From Actinomycetes bacterium (GTDB lineage: Bacteria; Actinomycetota; Thermoleophilia; Gaiellales; Gaiellaceae): a stretch of 35,057 bases of DNA. The stretch is taken from positions 1 to 35,057 of the forward strand of contig JAHEXT010000005.1 of assembly GCA_023251945.1 (NCBI GenBank), in the 5' to 3' direction. The notes under the pieces are model-generated. The model was given only the letters and a program-made list of their open reading frames with translations, made no database searches and was not told where the DNA came from. A program made the position numbers and the translations under genes. This document shows, in pieces, positions 22,302-30,935 of this stretch. Position 1 is the first letter of the stretch. Each line of letters opens with the position of its first letter.

Positions 22302-23102
22302 ATGTGCGGAATAGCCGGCTACAGCCTGAGTTCTGAATCCCCTGTCGAGCGCACGCTCGCCGCGCAGGCGCTGTTGGCCGGGATCGCCGAGCGCGGTGCC
22401 GACGCGGTCGGCTACGCAGCCTGTGGCCCCGAGGGAGCCATCGACGTGACCAAGCTCCGAGGCGGTGCGAGCGCGTTGCTGGACGAGATCGAGATGTCGC
22501 CGACGACGTCCCAGGCGCTCATCCACGTCAGGGACTACACCAAGGGTCACCCCGAGATCGAGGCGAACAACCACCCCATCCGCCACGGAGCGGTCGTCGG
22601 AGTGCACAACGGCGTCGTCCTCAACGACGACGAGCTCCTGGCGCGCTACGGGATCGAGCGGTTCGAGGCGAACATGACAGTCGACTCAGAGGCCATCTTC
22701 GCCCTCATGGAGATTCGCCGGCACGATCCCCGCGCGCTCTCCGAGCTCCACGGGGCGATGGCCGCAGCGTGGCTGGACGAACGCGATCCCGCGACCCTCT
22801 TTCTCGCCCGCGGCCTCAGGCGCCCGCTGTGGATCGGGTGCACGCGCGCCGACCTTTTCTTCGCCTCTACGCGGCGTGCGCTCGCGATCGTCGAGGCCGC
22901 GCTGCACGTGCGGCTCGAGGTTCGCGAGGTGCGCGAAGGAAGGCTCGTGCACGTCGTCGACGGTCAGGTCGTTCGCGAACGCCGCTTCCGCCCCGACCGG
23001 AGCTACCGCGAGGAGGACGCGCTCCCGCCCGTTCGCGCTCCGCACGAGGCTGTCTCCTGCCTCGAGCGGCTCGCCGTGATCGCCTCAACCGGCGCGGCCT
23101 AG
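22302..23102 (+). CDS. Stand-alone class II glutamine amidotransferase domain protein
   Basis: 266 residues beginning MCGIAGYS, so Cys2 becomes the N-terminal nucleophile. IHVRDYTKGHPEIEANNHPIRHG and VVGVHNGVVLNDDELL are the class II (PurF/GlmS-type) glutaminase motifs; the second half completes the fold (LFLARGLRRPLWIG, FFASTRRAL). There is no attached synthetase or phosphoribosyltransferase domain, so it either supplies ammonia to an unlinked partner or hydrolyses a gamma-glutamyl compound (as YafJ/EgtC-like proteins do). It overlaps the convergent gene by 18 nt. Confidence 0.82.
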   Translation: MCGIAGYSLSSESPVERTLAAQALLAGIAERGADAVGYAACGPEGAIDVTKLRGGASALLDEIEMSPTTSQALIHVRDYTKGHPEIEANNHPIRHGAVVGVHNGVVLNDDELLARYGIERFEANMTVDSEAIFALMEIRRHDPRALSELHGAMAAAWLDERDPATLFLARGLRRPLWIGCTRADLFFASTRRALAIVEAALHVRLEVREVREGRLVHVVDGQVVRERRFRPDRSYREEDALPPVRAPHEAVSCLERLAVIASTGAA

Positions 23103-23780
23103 AGTTCCATCCGGACCGACGTCAACTCCCTCCTCGCGCAGCCGCTCGCGGACCAGGTACTGGAACGCGGTCCACGCCCCCCGCGGGACGTCGAGCAGCC
23201 GGTACACCTGCCACTCCGACTGCATCCCCGGATCGGCCCGGCGCGCGTCGGCCCAGTCGGCCATCTTCGGAAGACGCCCGAGCTCCCTCGCGAGGAGCGC
23301 GCCCTGCGCGATCGCGCGATCGAGGCGCTCCTGGGCCAGAGGCACGTCGAATCCGGCCTCGCGGAGCGCGTTCGCGAGGGAGCCGAACGTGTGCGCGTAG
23401 AGGGACGCTGAAGGCAACGACCTTCTCCGTGCGGCGAGGTCACGGGCGGTCGGCGGGCGCCCGAGCTCCTTCCCCAGCCCGCGCAGCTGTTCGAGGAGCT
23501 CCTCCCGGGTGAGAAAGCGGCGCGGAAAGAGCCCGGCCGCGCGTTTGGCGGCGTTCCACGTCCCGAAGTGCTCGATGACGGTCTGCGGGTGAACCGCAGC
23601 CTCCGGATCCTGCGCGAACTCCCTCATCGTGGGCGAGCGCCCGAGCCGGCGTGCTCCGGCGCGGAGCTCGGCGAGGATCTCCTCGTCGGTGTAGCGGCGC
23701 CGCAGGCCGGCGCGGAAGGCGGCGAGCTCCGCCTCGTCGATGCGCAGCTGTGCACGCCTGCTGGTGCGCGGTCGGGTCAT
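23085..23780 (-). CDS. Protein built of homing-endonuclease-associated (HNH_repeat-like) repeats
   Basis: 231 residues with three related helical repeats at ~30-86, ~90-146 and ~152-222. The first two share the pattern (L/Y)TxEExLxxLRxxxxxLGRxPTxRD/EF...FGxxxxAxxxAGF/L. It is the repeat found next to HNH and homing endonucleases, where it probably binds DNA, but no nuclease motif is present. A DNA-binding role is an inference. ATG preceded by TAAGCT at 10 nt. Confidence 0.65.
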   Translation of the reverse strand: MTRPRTSRRAQLRIDEAELAAFRAGLRRRYTDEEILAELRAGARRLGRSPTMREFAQDPEAAVHPQTVIEHFGTWNAAKRAAGLFPRRFLTREELLEQLRGLGKELGRPPTARDLAARRRSLPSASLYAHTFGSLANALREAGFDVPLAQERLDRAIAQGALLARELGRLPKMADWADARRADPGMQSEWQVYRLLDVPRGAWTAFQYLVRERLREEGVDVGPDGTLGRAG

Positions 23781-23790
23781 ACGTGCAAGC

Positions 23791-23796
23791 AGCTTA
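23791..23796 (-). promoter_or_regulatory. -10 hexamer TAAGCT of the repeat-protein gene
   Basis: TANNNT box 10 nt before ATG 23780. A weak TTGCAG lies 16 nt further upstream. Confidence 0.45.
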
Positions 23797-23854
23797 GAGC
23801 GTTTTGAGAATCCTGCAAGTACTCCAGAGCAGGCCCTTCCTCCTCCCCACCCGC

Positions 23855-23860
23855 TACCCT
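23855..23860 (+). promoter_or_regulatory. -10 hexamer TACCCT of murT-gatD
   Basis: TANNNT box 9 nt before ATG 23870; no Shine-Dalgarno sequence in between. Confidence 0.45.
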
Positions 23861-23869
23861 CGCCGCTCG

Positions 23870-25240
23870 ATGGGCGTACGCATCGGGTTGGAGACGATCG
23901 CCGCCCGCACGGTCGGCCGGCTCTCGCGGGTCGCCGGGCGCGGGGGTGGGACGACGCTGCCTGGGAAGCTCCTGTGGAAGGTCGATCCCGGTGCGGTGGA
24001 CGCTCTCGCTGCACGCCTTCCGGCGGGCGTCGCGCTCATCTCGGCGACCAACGGGAAGACGACCACGACCGCGATGGCCGCCCGAATCCTCGGCGCCGAT
24101 CACCGCCTCGCGTGGAACCGCGCCGGCGCGAACCTGCTCTCGGGGATCGCGTCGGCGCTTCTCTCGGCTGACGGGGCCGAGCTGGGCCTCTTCGAGGTGG
24201 ACGAGGCGGCGCTTCCGGAGGCGATCGAGCGCACGCTGCCGCGGGCCTTGTCGCTGGCGAACCTCTTCCGCGACCAGCTCGACCGATACGGCGAGCTCGA
24301 AGTCGTGGCCGAACGCTGGCGTACAGCGGTCCGCACCCTTCCCGAGCGGACCATGCTCGTCGTGAATGCGGACGACCCCGTCGTCGCCGACCTCGCCGTC
24401 GGTCGGGAGCGTGTTCTCCTGTTCGGGCTCGACGACGCTCGCCACGCTCGCCCGACGCTCCAGCATGCCGCCGACTCCAAGTACTGCCTGCGCTGCGGCG
24501 CGCCGTACGAGTACGCGGCCGCGTACGTCGGCCACCTCGGGGACTACCGCTGCCCCGCGTGCGGTCATGCGCGGCCGCCCCTCGACGTGGCTGCACGCGA
24601 GATCGAGCTCCTCGGTCTCGCCGGGTCCCGGTTCCGGCTCGCGACGTCCGCCGGAGAGACGGAGATCGAGCTCGCTCTCCCCGGGCTCTACAACGTCTAC
24701 AACGCGGTTGCGGCGAGCTCGCTTGGTCTTGCGATGGGCGCTTCTGTCGGCGCGATTCGAGCAGGGCTCGAGGGCTTCAGCGCTGCCTTCGGTCGCTTCG
24801 AGCGGATCCCGGCCGGCAAACGGAGGATCGTCATGCTGCTGATCAAGAACCCGGCCGGCGCGAACGAGGTTCTTCGAACACTCGAGACGGGCGTGCCTCC
24901 CGTGCTCGTCCTGGCCTTGAACGACGCGATCGCGGATGGGCGGGACGTGTCCTGGATCTGGGACGTCGACTTCGAGCCTCTGCTTCCTCACGCGGGACGC
25001 GTCGTCGTGACCGGCGAACGCGCGGCTGAGCTGGGGCTGCGCCTTGTCTACGGCGGACTACCGCACGACCGGCTCGAGGTCGTGCCGTCGCTCGAAAGCG
25101 CGCTCGACCGCGGGCTGGAGCTTACGGAAGCCGGTACGGACCTCGTCGTCCTCCCCACCTACACGGCGATGCTCGCGCTCCGCGGGATATTGACCGAACG
25201 TGGACTCGTACGCCCGTACTGGGACGGGGACGCGCCGTGA
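23870..25240 (+). CDS. murT: Lipid II isoglutaminyl synthase, ATP-binding subunit MurT
   Basis: 456 residues of the Mur-ligase family. P-loop SATNGKTTTT (58-67), a MurT-specific Cys4 zinc ribbon inserted in the central domain (C206, C209, C228, C231), the central-domain motif LPGLYNVYNAVAA and a C-terminal DUF1727 domain. MurT and GatD together amidate the alpha-carboxyl of D-glutamate in lipid II using glutamine. gatD follows with a GTGA overlap, so the two subunits are co-translated. Confidence 0.96.
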   Translation: MGVRIGLETIAARTVGRLSRVAGRGGGTTLPGKLLWKVDPGAVDALAARLPAGVALISATNGKTTTTAMAARILGADHRLAWNRAGANLLSGIASALLSADGAELGLFEVDEAALPEAIERTLPRALSLANLFRDQLDRYGELEVVAERWRTAVRTLPERTMLVVNADDPVVADLAVGRERVLLFGLDDARHARPTLQHAADSKYCLRCGAPYEYAAAYVGHLGDYRCPACGHARPPLDVAAREIELLGLAGSRFRLATSAGETEIELALPGLYNVYNAVAASSLGLAMGASVGAIRAGLEGFSAAFGRFERIPAGKRRIVMLLIKNPAGANEVLRTLETGVPPVLVLALNDAIADGRDVSWIWDVDFEPLLPHAGRVVVTGERAAELGLRLVYGGLPHDRLEVVPSLESALDRGLELTEAGTDLVVLPTYTAMLALRGILTERGLVRPYWDGDAP

Positions 25241-25989
25241 AGATCCGGGTGGGGCATCTGTACCCGGAGTACCTGAACATCTACGCCGACCGCGGGAACA
25301 TCGCCGTCCTCGCGCGTCGGGCGGCGTTACGGGGACATGAGCTGGCGGTGGAGTCGATCGGGCTCGGGGACGAGCTCGAGCCCGGAGGGCACGACCTGCT
25401 GTATATCGGAGGCGGTCAGGACCGGGAACAAGCGCTCATCGCCCCGGACCTCACGTCGAAAGACGAGCCGATCCGCGAGGCGGTCGCGCGAGGTGTCGCC
25501 GTCCTCGCAGTCTGCGGCGGGTACCAGCTCCTCGGGCGAGGCTACCGGGGCAGGGACGGCTCGCTCATGCCAGGCGCATGCCTGTTCCCGCACGAGACCA
25601 GGGCAGGCGAGACCCGCATGATCGGAGACGTCCTACTCGAGTGCGAGCTCGAGCCGGGTGCTCCACACCCGCTCGCAGGCTTCGAGAACCATGCCGGACG
25701 GACGCTCCTCGATCCCGGTGCCGAGCCGTTGGGACAGGTCGTCTTCGGCTTCGGGAACGACGGCGAGTCGGGATTCGAGGGCTGCCGGGTCGGGCGGGCG
25801 ATCGGCACATACCTCCATGGGCCGCTCCTCCCCCGCAATCCCTGGCTCGCGGACTGGCTCCTCTCGCAGGCGCTCGCGCACGCGTCCGGTGGGGATCCGC
25901 CCGAGCTCGATCCGCTGCCGGACGAGCTCGAGGCCGAGGCGTATCGCGTGGCGGCGGGGCGGGCGCGGGCCCGCGGCGGCCGCCGCTGA
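25237..25989 (+). CDS. gatD: Lipid II isoglutaminyl synthase, glutaminase subunit GatD
   Basis: 250 residues of the CobB/CobQ-like class I glutaminase type. It opens IRVGHLYPEYLNIYADRGN; nucleophile C93 in LAVCGGYQLLG and catalytic H194 in GTYLHGPLLPRNP. It releases ammonia for MurT. GTG start overlaps the murT stop. Confidence 0.96.
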   Translation: MKIRVGHLYPEYLNIYADRGNIAVLARRAALRGHELAVESIGLGDELEPGGHDLLYIGGGQDREQALIAPDLTSKDEPIREAVARGVAVLAVCGGYQLLGRGYRGRDGSLMPGACLFPHETRAGETRMIGDVLLECELEPGAPHPLAGFENHAGRTLLDPGAEPLGQVVFGFGNDGESGFEGCRVGRAIGTYLHGPLLPRNPWLADWLLSQALAHASGGDPPELDPLPDELEAEAYRVAAGRARARGGRR

Positions 25990-26083
25990 CAACAGTTGCG
26001 CCAGTGGGGTACCCCAGCCCACCACCCGCCTCCAGCGTAACGCCGTACTGCGCACGGATGTGATACGGATCGTGCCGATTGTG

Positions 26084-26115
26084 AGGCGGCCTCGGCGATC
26101 GAGTGCCGGCCGCCT
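26084..26115. terminator. Possible bidirectional terminator between gatD and the Nudix gene
   Basis: AGGCGGCC (26084-26091) and GGCCGCCT (26108-26115) with a 16-nt loop that can itself pair weakly. It lies between convergent genes and overlaps the Nudix stop codon. No U-run. Confidence 0.4.
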
Positions 26116-26575
26116 ACGGCACCCACATCTCGCCGAGGTACACGGCCGGGTCGCCGGATTGCCAGCGCTGGAGAAACCGCTGGATCGGCGGGTGGAGAAC
26201 GATCCCGTCGAGCTCGCGCAACTCGAACGTGCGGTGCCCGCGAACGGCCTCGTCTTGCGAGGACACGTCCTCCAGCGACCCGGACACGTCCGCGGCGAAG
26301 ATCACGTGGACGACGTGCTTGCGCCGGAGGCCGAGCTCCGGGGCGATCGAGTCCACGAGGGCGACGGGCCCCTCCAGCGGCACCTCCGTGCCCTCCGGGA
26401 AGAGCCCTGTCTCCTCCCAGAGCTCGCGTCGAAGTGCGCGGAGGAGGCTCTCCCCACTCCGCACGCCGCCGCCCGGGAGCAACCAGATCTCGTTCTCCCC
26501 CTTCTCGTGCCGTGCGAGGAGAATCCGCCCGCGCCAGCGCAGGATCGCGGAGACGCGAATCCTTGGCTCACCCAT
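26114..26575 (-). CDS. Nudix hydrolase
   Basis: 153 residues with a complete Nudix box G36-x5-E42-x7-R50-E51-L-x-E54-E55-x-G57-L. Nudix enzymes hydrolyse nucleoside diphosphates linked to another group; the substrate is not evident. Position 2 nt after dut suggests nucleotide-pool cleaning. Third gene of the hflX-dut-nudix operon. Confidence 0.92.
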   Translation of the reverse strand: MGEPRIRVSAILRWRGRILLARHEKGENEIWLLPGGGVRSGESLLRALRRELWEETGLFPEGTEVPLEGPVALVDSIAPELGLRRKHVVHVIFAADVSGSLEDVSSQDEAVRGHRTFELRELDGIVLHPPIQRFLQRWQSGDPAVYLGEMWVP

Positions 26576-26577
26576 CC

Positions 26578-27012
26578 CTAGTGCGCCGACGACCCGAAGC
26601 CGCGGGAGCCGCGCTCCGTGGCGGCCAGTTCCTCGACCTCGACGAGGCGGACGGACGCGACAGGAGCGACGACGAGCTGTGCGATCCGCATCCCCGGCTC
26701 GACGGTGAAATGGTGGTGCAGATCCGTGTTCAGGAGCACGACCCGGATCTCGCCGCGGTAGCCCGGGTCGATCAAGCCCGGCGAGTTCACGACTCCGATC
26801 CCGTGCCGCGACGCGAGACCGGAGCGCGGTTGGACGAAGCCGGCGTAGCCGTCCGGGATCTCCACGGCGATGCCTGTTCCGACGACCGCCCGCTCCCCCG
26901 GCCCGAGCGTGACGCCGTCGCAGGCGGCGAGATCGAGCCCGGCGTCGCCGTGGTATGCCTGCGCGGGGAGCACGGCGTCGTCTCGCAGCCGCCGAACGGC
27001 GACCTCGATCAC
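26578..27012 (-). CDS. dut: dUTP diphosphatase
   Basis: 144 residues, typical trimeric dUTPase. Motifs: HGDAGLDLAA (motif 1), QPRSGLASRHGI (2), NSPGLIDPGYRGEI (3), PGMRIAQLVVAP (4) and the C-terminal RGSRGFGSSAH (5). Converts dUTP to dUMP. GTG start overlaps the hflX stop (GTGA), so it is coupled to hflX. Confidence 0.97.
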   Translation of the reverse strand: MIEVAVRRLRDDAVLPAQAYHGDAGLDLAACDGVTLGPGERAVVGTGIAVEIPDGYAGFVQPRSGLASRHGIGVVNSPGLIDPGYRGEIRVVLLNTDLHHHFTVEPGMRIAQLVVAPVASVRLVEVEELAATERGSRGFGSSAH

Positions 27013-28316
27013 CGAACCGAGACCTCCGCGTCCGTCTCTTCCGCTATCAGGAACCGGGCGAACCGCGGAATCTCACGGCGCGGGAGCCGCGCTCGAACGC
27101 GGACTCCCTCGGCGGTGTCCCGGCGCTCGGCGATCGGTGCGCCGAGGCCGTAGAGCTCTGCGAGCGCCCGGCCCTCCTGGTACGGCACCAACAGGCGAAC
27201 ATCCTCGAACCGGTCTGAGAAGAGTTCCTCGACACGTGACTTGAGCGCACCGAGTCCCTCCCCGGTGCTCGCGGAGATCTGGAGCGAGCGCGGGAAGCCG
27301 TTCGTGATCCGCCGCCGCGCGAGCGGATCGAGAAGGTCCACCTTGTTCAGCACGAACTCGACCGGGACATCGTCCACTCCGATCTCTGCGAGCACCGACT
27401 GCACGGCGTCGATCTGCCCTCGGAGGCGCTCCTCCGTCAGCGATGCATCCGCGACGTGGAGCACGAGATCGGCGACGAGCGTCTCCTCGAGCGTGGCGGC
27501 GAACCCCTCGACGAGTTGCGTCGGGAGCCGGCGGATGAAGCCGACCGTGTCGGTCACGAGGTAGCGCTTCCCCTGATGCTCGAACGCTCGCGTCGTGGGG
27601 TCGAGCGTCTCGAAGAGACGGTCGTCGACGGAGGCCTCCGCTCCCGTGAGCGCGTTGAGCAGCGTCGACTTCCCGACGTTCGTATATCCGGCCAGCGCGA
27701 TGGTCGGAGCCGTCGTCCCCCTCCGCTCCTTGCGCCGCGTCGCTCGTTGAGCGCTGAGGTCGCGCAGGCGTCGTTTGACGAGCGAGACGCGCGTCCGGGC
27801 AAGCCGGCGATCGGACTCGAGCTGGCTCTCGCCGGGTCCGCGCGTGCCCACGCCGCCGCCCAGCCGCTCGAGGTGCTGCCACAGGCCTCGCATGCGGGGG
27901 AGGTTGTACTCGAGTTGCGCGAGCTCCACCTGGAGCTTCCCCTCGGCACTGCGCGCGTGCTGAGCGAAGATGTCGAGGATGAGTTGCGTGCGGTCGACCA
28001 CACGCGCCTCGAGCGCGTTCTCGAGCGAGCGCTGCTGGGTCGGGCTGAGCTCCTCGTCGACGAGCAGGACCTCCGCCCTGGCGTCGGCGTAGGCCTCCTT
28101 CAGCTCTGTGAGCTTCCCTTTCCCGACGAACGTCCTCGGATCCGGACGGACCCGGTGCTGAACCACCTCGCCGACGGGCGCGACGCCGGCTGTGCGAGCG
28201 AGCTCACGGAGCTCGGCGAGCTCCGTCTCGCCGTCGACTCCCTTCGCAAAGACTCCGACGACGAATCCGCGCTCCGGCTCCGCCCCGGGGGCAGGATCGG
28301 GCTGGCGCGCAGTCAC
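27009..28316 (-). CDS. hflX: GTPase HflX
   Basis: 435 residues from GTG 28316. An N-terminal HflX domain (ELRELARTAGVAPVGEVVQHR; FVGKGKLTEL) and a coiled linker (GPGESQLESDRR) are followed by the G domain: GYTNVGKSTLLNAL, TDTVGFIRRLP and NKVD. HflX binds the 50S subunit and splits stalled ribosomes in stress. The frame is open further upstream, but those residues are shadow sequence of the adjacent membrane gene, so GTG 28316 (VTARQP) is preferred. Confidence 0.94.
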   Translation of the reverse strand: MTARQPDPAPGAEPERGFVVGVFAKGVDGETELAELRELARTAGVAPVGEVVQHRVRPDPRTFVGKGKLTELKEAYADARAEVLLVDEELSPTQQRSLENALEARVVDRTQLILDIFAQHARSAEGKLQVELAQLEYNLPRMRGLWQHLERLGGGVGTRGPGESQLESDRRLARTRVSLVKRRLRDLSAQRATRRKERRGTTAPTIALAGYTNVGKSTLLNALTGAEASVDDRLFETLDPTTRAFEHQGKRYLVTDTVGFIRRLPTQLVEGFAATLEETLVADLVLHVADASLTEERLRGQIDAVQSVLAEIGVDDVPVEFVLNKVDLLDPLARRRITNGFPRSLQISASTGEGLGALKSRVEELFSDRFEDVRLLVPYQEGRALAELYGLGAPIAERRDTAEGVRVRARLPRREIPRFARFLIAEETDAEVSVR

Positions 28317-28323
28317 CCGGAGA

Positions 28324-28655
28324 TTATGCCGCGGACGCGGTGCCGCTCCGGCGTCGCTCGAGGAATACTCCGACAGCCGCCAAAACACCCACCACGCCAA
28401 GAACGCCGAACGAGAGTTGGATGATCCAGTCGCTCGTCGAGTCTCGTGGATAGAACGGGAGGAATACGACCTCGATCAGCGACATGAGCCCGACGACGAT
28501 GACCCCGATGAGCTTCCTGCGGTAGGCCAACGCGGCTCCGACGAAGAAGACGCCGCGAAGACGATGACTCCCGGATCGGAGATCGCGAGGAGAGCCTCGC
28601 CCACACCGCCGGCGATCCCGACGAAAACGACCAGTCGCCACCCATCCGTCCGCAT
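28324..28655 (-). pseudogene. Small membrane protein split by a one-base frameshift
   Basis: From ATG 28655 the frame reads MRTDGWRLVVFVGIAGGVG and on to SDPGVIVFA, then loses sense. A second frame takes over exactly there: GVFFVGAALAYRRKLIGVIV, further hydrophobic helices and the end FLERRRSGTASAA, stop at 28324. Joining them requires one extra base near 28551-28556 and gives a four-helix membrane protein of about 110 residues. Either a recent frameshift or a sequence error. The promoter box TAGGGT 9 nt before the ATG is intact. Located 7 nt upstream of hflX, so it may be co-transcribed. Confidence 0.75.
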
Positions 28656-28664
28656 GTCGGGCGC

Positions 28665-28670
28665 ACCCTA
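28665..28670 (-). promoter_or_regulatory. -10 hexamer TAGGGT of the frameshifted membrane gene/hflX operon
   Basis: TANNNT box 9 nt before ATG 28655; probably drives hflX-dut-nudix too. Confidence 0.45.
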
Positions 28671-28695
28671 CGCGTTTCCGACACATCCGAGTGAC

Positions 28696-28701
28696 TAGTG
28701 T
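28696..28701 (+). promoter_or_regulatory. -10 hexamer TAGTGT of the dapE-dapD-VOC operon
   Basis: TANNNT box 7 nt before GTG 28709. It argues for this start over the in-frame GTG at 28691. Confidence 0.45.
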
Positions 28702-28708
28702 CCGCCGG

Positions 28709-29797
28709 GTGGACGCGCTCGCCGATCGCCTCGCCGCGCGGACGCTCGAGCTCGTCGACATCCCCTCCGAGAGCGGCCACGAGGGGGAGATCCGGGAGCA
28801 CCTGCTCCAGCTCGTGCCCTCTTCGCTCACACCCGAGTACGCGGGCGACGAGGCGTTCCTGTTCGTCCCGGAGCGGCGGCTCGCTGCTCCCCTCGTCGTC
28901 CTCGCAGGCCACTACGACACCGTGCCGGCACAGGGAAACCTCCCCGGCCGCATTTCCGCCGCGGCCGTGCACGGGCTCGGCGCGAGCGACATGAAGGGCG
29001 GAATCGCCGTCGCGCTCGAGCTCGTACGCGATCTCGCGGGAGTCCCTGCGGGTCCGTACGACGTCGCGCTGCTCCTCTTCGGACGCGAGGAGCTCCCCGC
29101 CGAGCAGAATCCCCTCTCCGCGCTCTTCGCCGGCTCGCGCCTGATCCACGAGACGTCGCTCGCGATCCTGCTCGAGCCGACCGACGGGACGATTCAGGCA
29201 GGCTGCCTCGGCAATGTGATCGCGCGGCTCACCTTCCGCGGAACGAGCGGCCACTCGGCGAGGCCCTGGCTCGCGGACAACGCCATCGCGCGCGCGGTCG
29301 AAGGTCTCGGGCCGCTGCTTTCGCTGGGCGGGCGCGACGCGCTCGTGGGTGGGCTCACCTTCACCGAGGTGCTCTCCGTCACGCGGCTCGAAGCGGGGAT
29401 CGCGGACAACGTCATTCCCGGCGAGGCGACGGCGACGCTCAATCTCCGGTACCCGCCGGACCGGACACCCGAGGAGGCGGAGGCGCACCTCCGCTCGCTC
29501 GTGCCGCAAGAAGCGCTGCTCGAAATCACGAGCCATGCGCGTCCGGCTCGCGTCGTCACGGACTCGCCGCTCGTCGAGGCGCTACGCGAGGCGGGCGGCC
29601 TGGACGTGGAGTCGAAGCAGGCCTGGACGAACGTCGCCGACTTCACGGCCAACGGGATCGACGCGGTGAACTTCGGGCCCGGGCACACCCGGTACGCGCA
29701 CCGACACGACGAGCTGGTCGAGATCACTGCGCTCGTCCACGCGTACGAGACCCTTCGGCGCTTCCTCGGCGGTCCGATGCGGGAAGATGTCGGCTGA
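28709..29797 (+). CDS. dapE: Succinyl-diaminopimelate desuccinylase (M20 family)
   Basis: About 362 residues. Metal ligands of the M20 fold are visible: GHYDTVPAQGN (His), GLGASDMKGG (bridging Asp), GREELPAEQN (catalytic Glu then Glu) and the late FGPGHTRYAHRHDE (His). It removes succinate from N-succinyl-LL-DAP. It overlaps dapD by one base (TGATG), and the DAP-pathway neighbours support the assignment over other M20 peptidases. The start at 28709 is chosen on promoter position. Confidence 0.92.
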   Translation: MDALADRLAARTLELVDIPSESGHEGEIREHLLQLVPSSLTPEYAGDEAFLFVPERRLAAPLVVLAGHYDTVPAQGNLPGRISAAAVHGLGASDMKGGIAVALELVRDLAGVPAGPYDVALLLFGREELPAEQNPLSALFAGSRLIHETSLAILLEPTDGTIQAGCLGNVIARLTFRGTSGHSARPWLADNAIARAVEGLGPLLSLGGRDALVGGLTFTEVLSVTRLEAGIADNVIPGEATATLNLRYPPDRTPEEAEAHLRSLVPQEALLEITSHARPARVVTDSPLVEALREAGGLDVESKQAWTNVADFTANGIDAVNFGPGHTRYAHRHDELVEITALVHAYETLRRFLGGPMREDVG

Positions 29798-30594
29798 TGG
29801 ACCTGGTCGCTCAGATCGAGGCCCTCTGGGAGTCCGACGAGCTCGATCCGACACCGATCGAGCAGGCGATCCGGCTCTTGGACCAGGGGGAGATCCGGGT
29901 CGCCGAGAAGCGGGACGGCGAGTGGGTCGTCAACGAGTGGGCGAAGAAGGCGATCCTCCTGTACTTCCGACTCCGCAAGGTCGAGCCCATGGACGTCGGC
30001 GCACTCCACTTCCTGGACAAGATCCCGGTGAAGGCGGACCACGCGGAGCGCGGCGTCCGCGTCGTTCCGCCCGGCGTCGCACGCTACGGATCCTTTCTTT
30101 CAGAGGGCGTCGTCCTCATGCCGGGATTCGTCAACATCGGCGCCTGGGTGGGGCCACGGACGATGGTGGACACCTGGGCGACGGTGGGTTCGTGTGCGCA
30201 AATCGGCGGGGACGTGCATCTCTCCGGCGGAGTGGGGATCGGCGGCGTGCTCGAACCGCCACAAGCGCGGCCCGTGATCGTCGAGGACGGCGTGTTCCTC
30301 GGGTCGCGCGCGGTCGTCGTCGAGGGCGTCGTCGTGGGCGAGCAGGCCGTGATCGCGCCGAACGTCGTCCTCTCCGCGTCGATCCCGATCATCGACGTGA
30401 CCGGCCCCGAGGCGGTCGAGTACCGTGGCCGCGTGCCGCCGCGATCGGTCGTGCTCCCAGGAACGAGGCCGAAGGACTTCCCCGCCGGACGGTTCGAGCT
30501 CCCCTGCGCGCTGATCGTCGGCGAGCGGAGCGCCTCCACCGATCTCAAGACGTCCTTGAACGACGTCCTCCGGGAGTTCGAGATCGCGTCGTGA
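29797..30594 (+). CDS. dapD: 2,3,4,5-tetrahydropyridine-2,6-dicarboxylate N-succinyltransferase
   Basis: 265 residues. An N-terminal helical domain (1-100) precedes a left-handed beta-helix of hexapeptide repeats. GAWVGPRTMVDTWATVGSCAQIG, VHLSGGVGIGGVLEPP and VIVEDGVFLGSRAVVVEGV are typical DapD. It uses succinyl-CoA. This is the shorter DapD class, close in length to proteobacterial DapD rather than the ~320-residue mycobacterial form. Stop overlaps the VOC gene (GTGA). Confidence 0.95.
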   Translation: MDLVAQIEALWESDELDPTPIEQAIRLLDQGEIRVAEKRDGEWVVNEWAKKAILLYFRLRKVEPMDVGALHFLDKIPVKADHAERGVRVVPPGVARYGSFLSEGVVLMPGFVNIGAWVGPRTMVDTWATVGSCAQIGGDVHLSGGVGIGGVLEPPQARPVIVEDGVFLGSRAVVVEGVVVGEQAVIAPNVVLSASIPIIDVTGPEAVEYRGRVPPRSVVLPGTRPKDFPAGRFELPCALIVGERSASTDLKTSLNDVLREFEIAS

Positions 30595-30935
30595 GCGAAC
30601 TCGTCGAGATCGCGCTCTTCACAGACGACGTGGAACGGGCGAAGGGGTTCTACGAGCGCCTGGTCGGGGGCGCGCCCGAGGCCGAATGGCCCGGAGGCGC
30701 GATCTTCTCGGCCGGACGCGTCAAGCTCCTCGTCCACGAGCGCGCCGGGGCGATTGACGGCGGGCCACCGAACGAGGACCACGTCGCCCTCGGCTTCGCA
30801 GATCTCGACGCCGCGTGCGCGGAGCTCGCTGAACGGGGGTTCTCCTTCCTCGTCGAGCCGCGCGACTATGCGTGGGGCCGATCCGCGTATCTGCGTGACC
30901 CCGACGGGCGGCTCGTCGAGCTCTCGCAGACCTAG
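30591..30935 (+). CDS. VOC/glyoxalase-fold protein
   Basis: 114 residues, a single vicinal-oxygen-chelate domain: VEIALFTDDVERAKGFYERLVGG at the N-terminus, DHVALGFADLDAACAEL in the middle and YLRDPDGRLVELSQ at the end. Metal-binding His/Glu positions are partly kept (H in DHVAL, E in VELSQ). Substrate unknown. Translationally coupled to dapD; the ends of this gene and dapF overlap by 4 nt. Confidence 0.82.
   Translation: MSELVEIALFTDDVERAKGFYERLVGGAPEAEWPGGAIFSAGRVKLLVHERAGAIDGGPPNEDHVALGFADLDAACAELAERGFSFLVEPRDYAWGRSAYLRDPDGRLVELSQT

Noticed and set aside
27009-28400. HflX starting at 28400
   Set aside because: The extra residues overlap the membrane gene out of frame and do not look like HflX.
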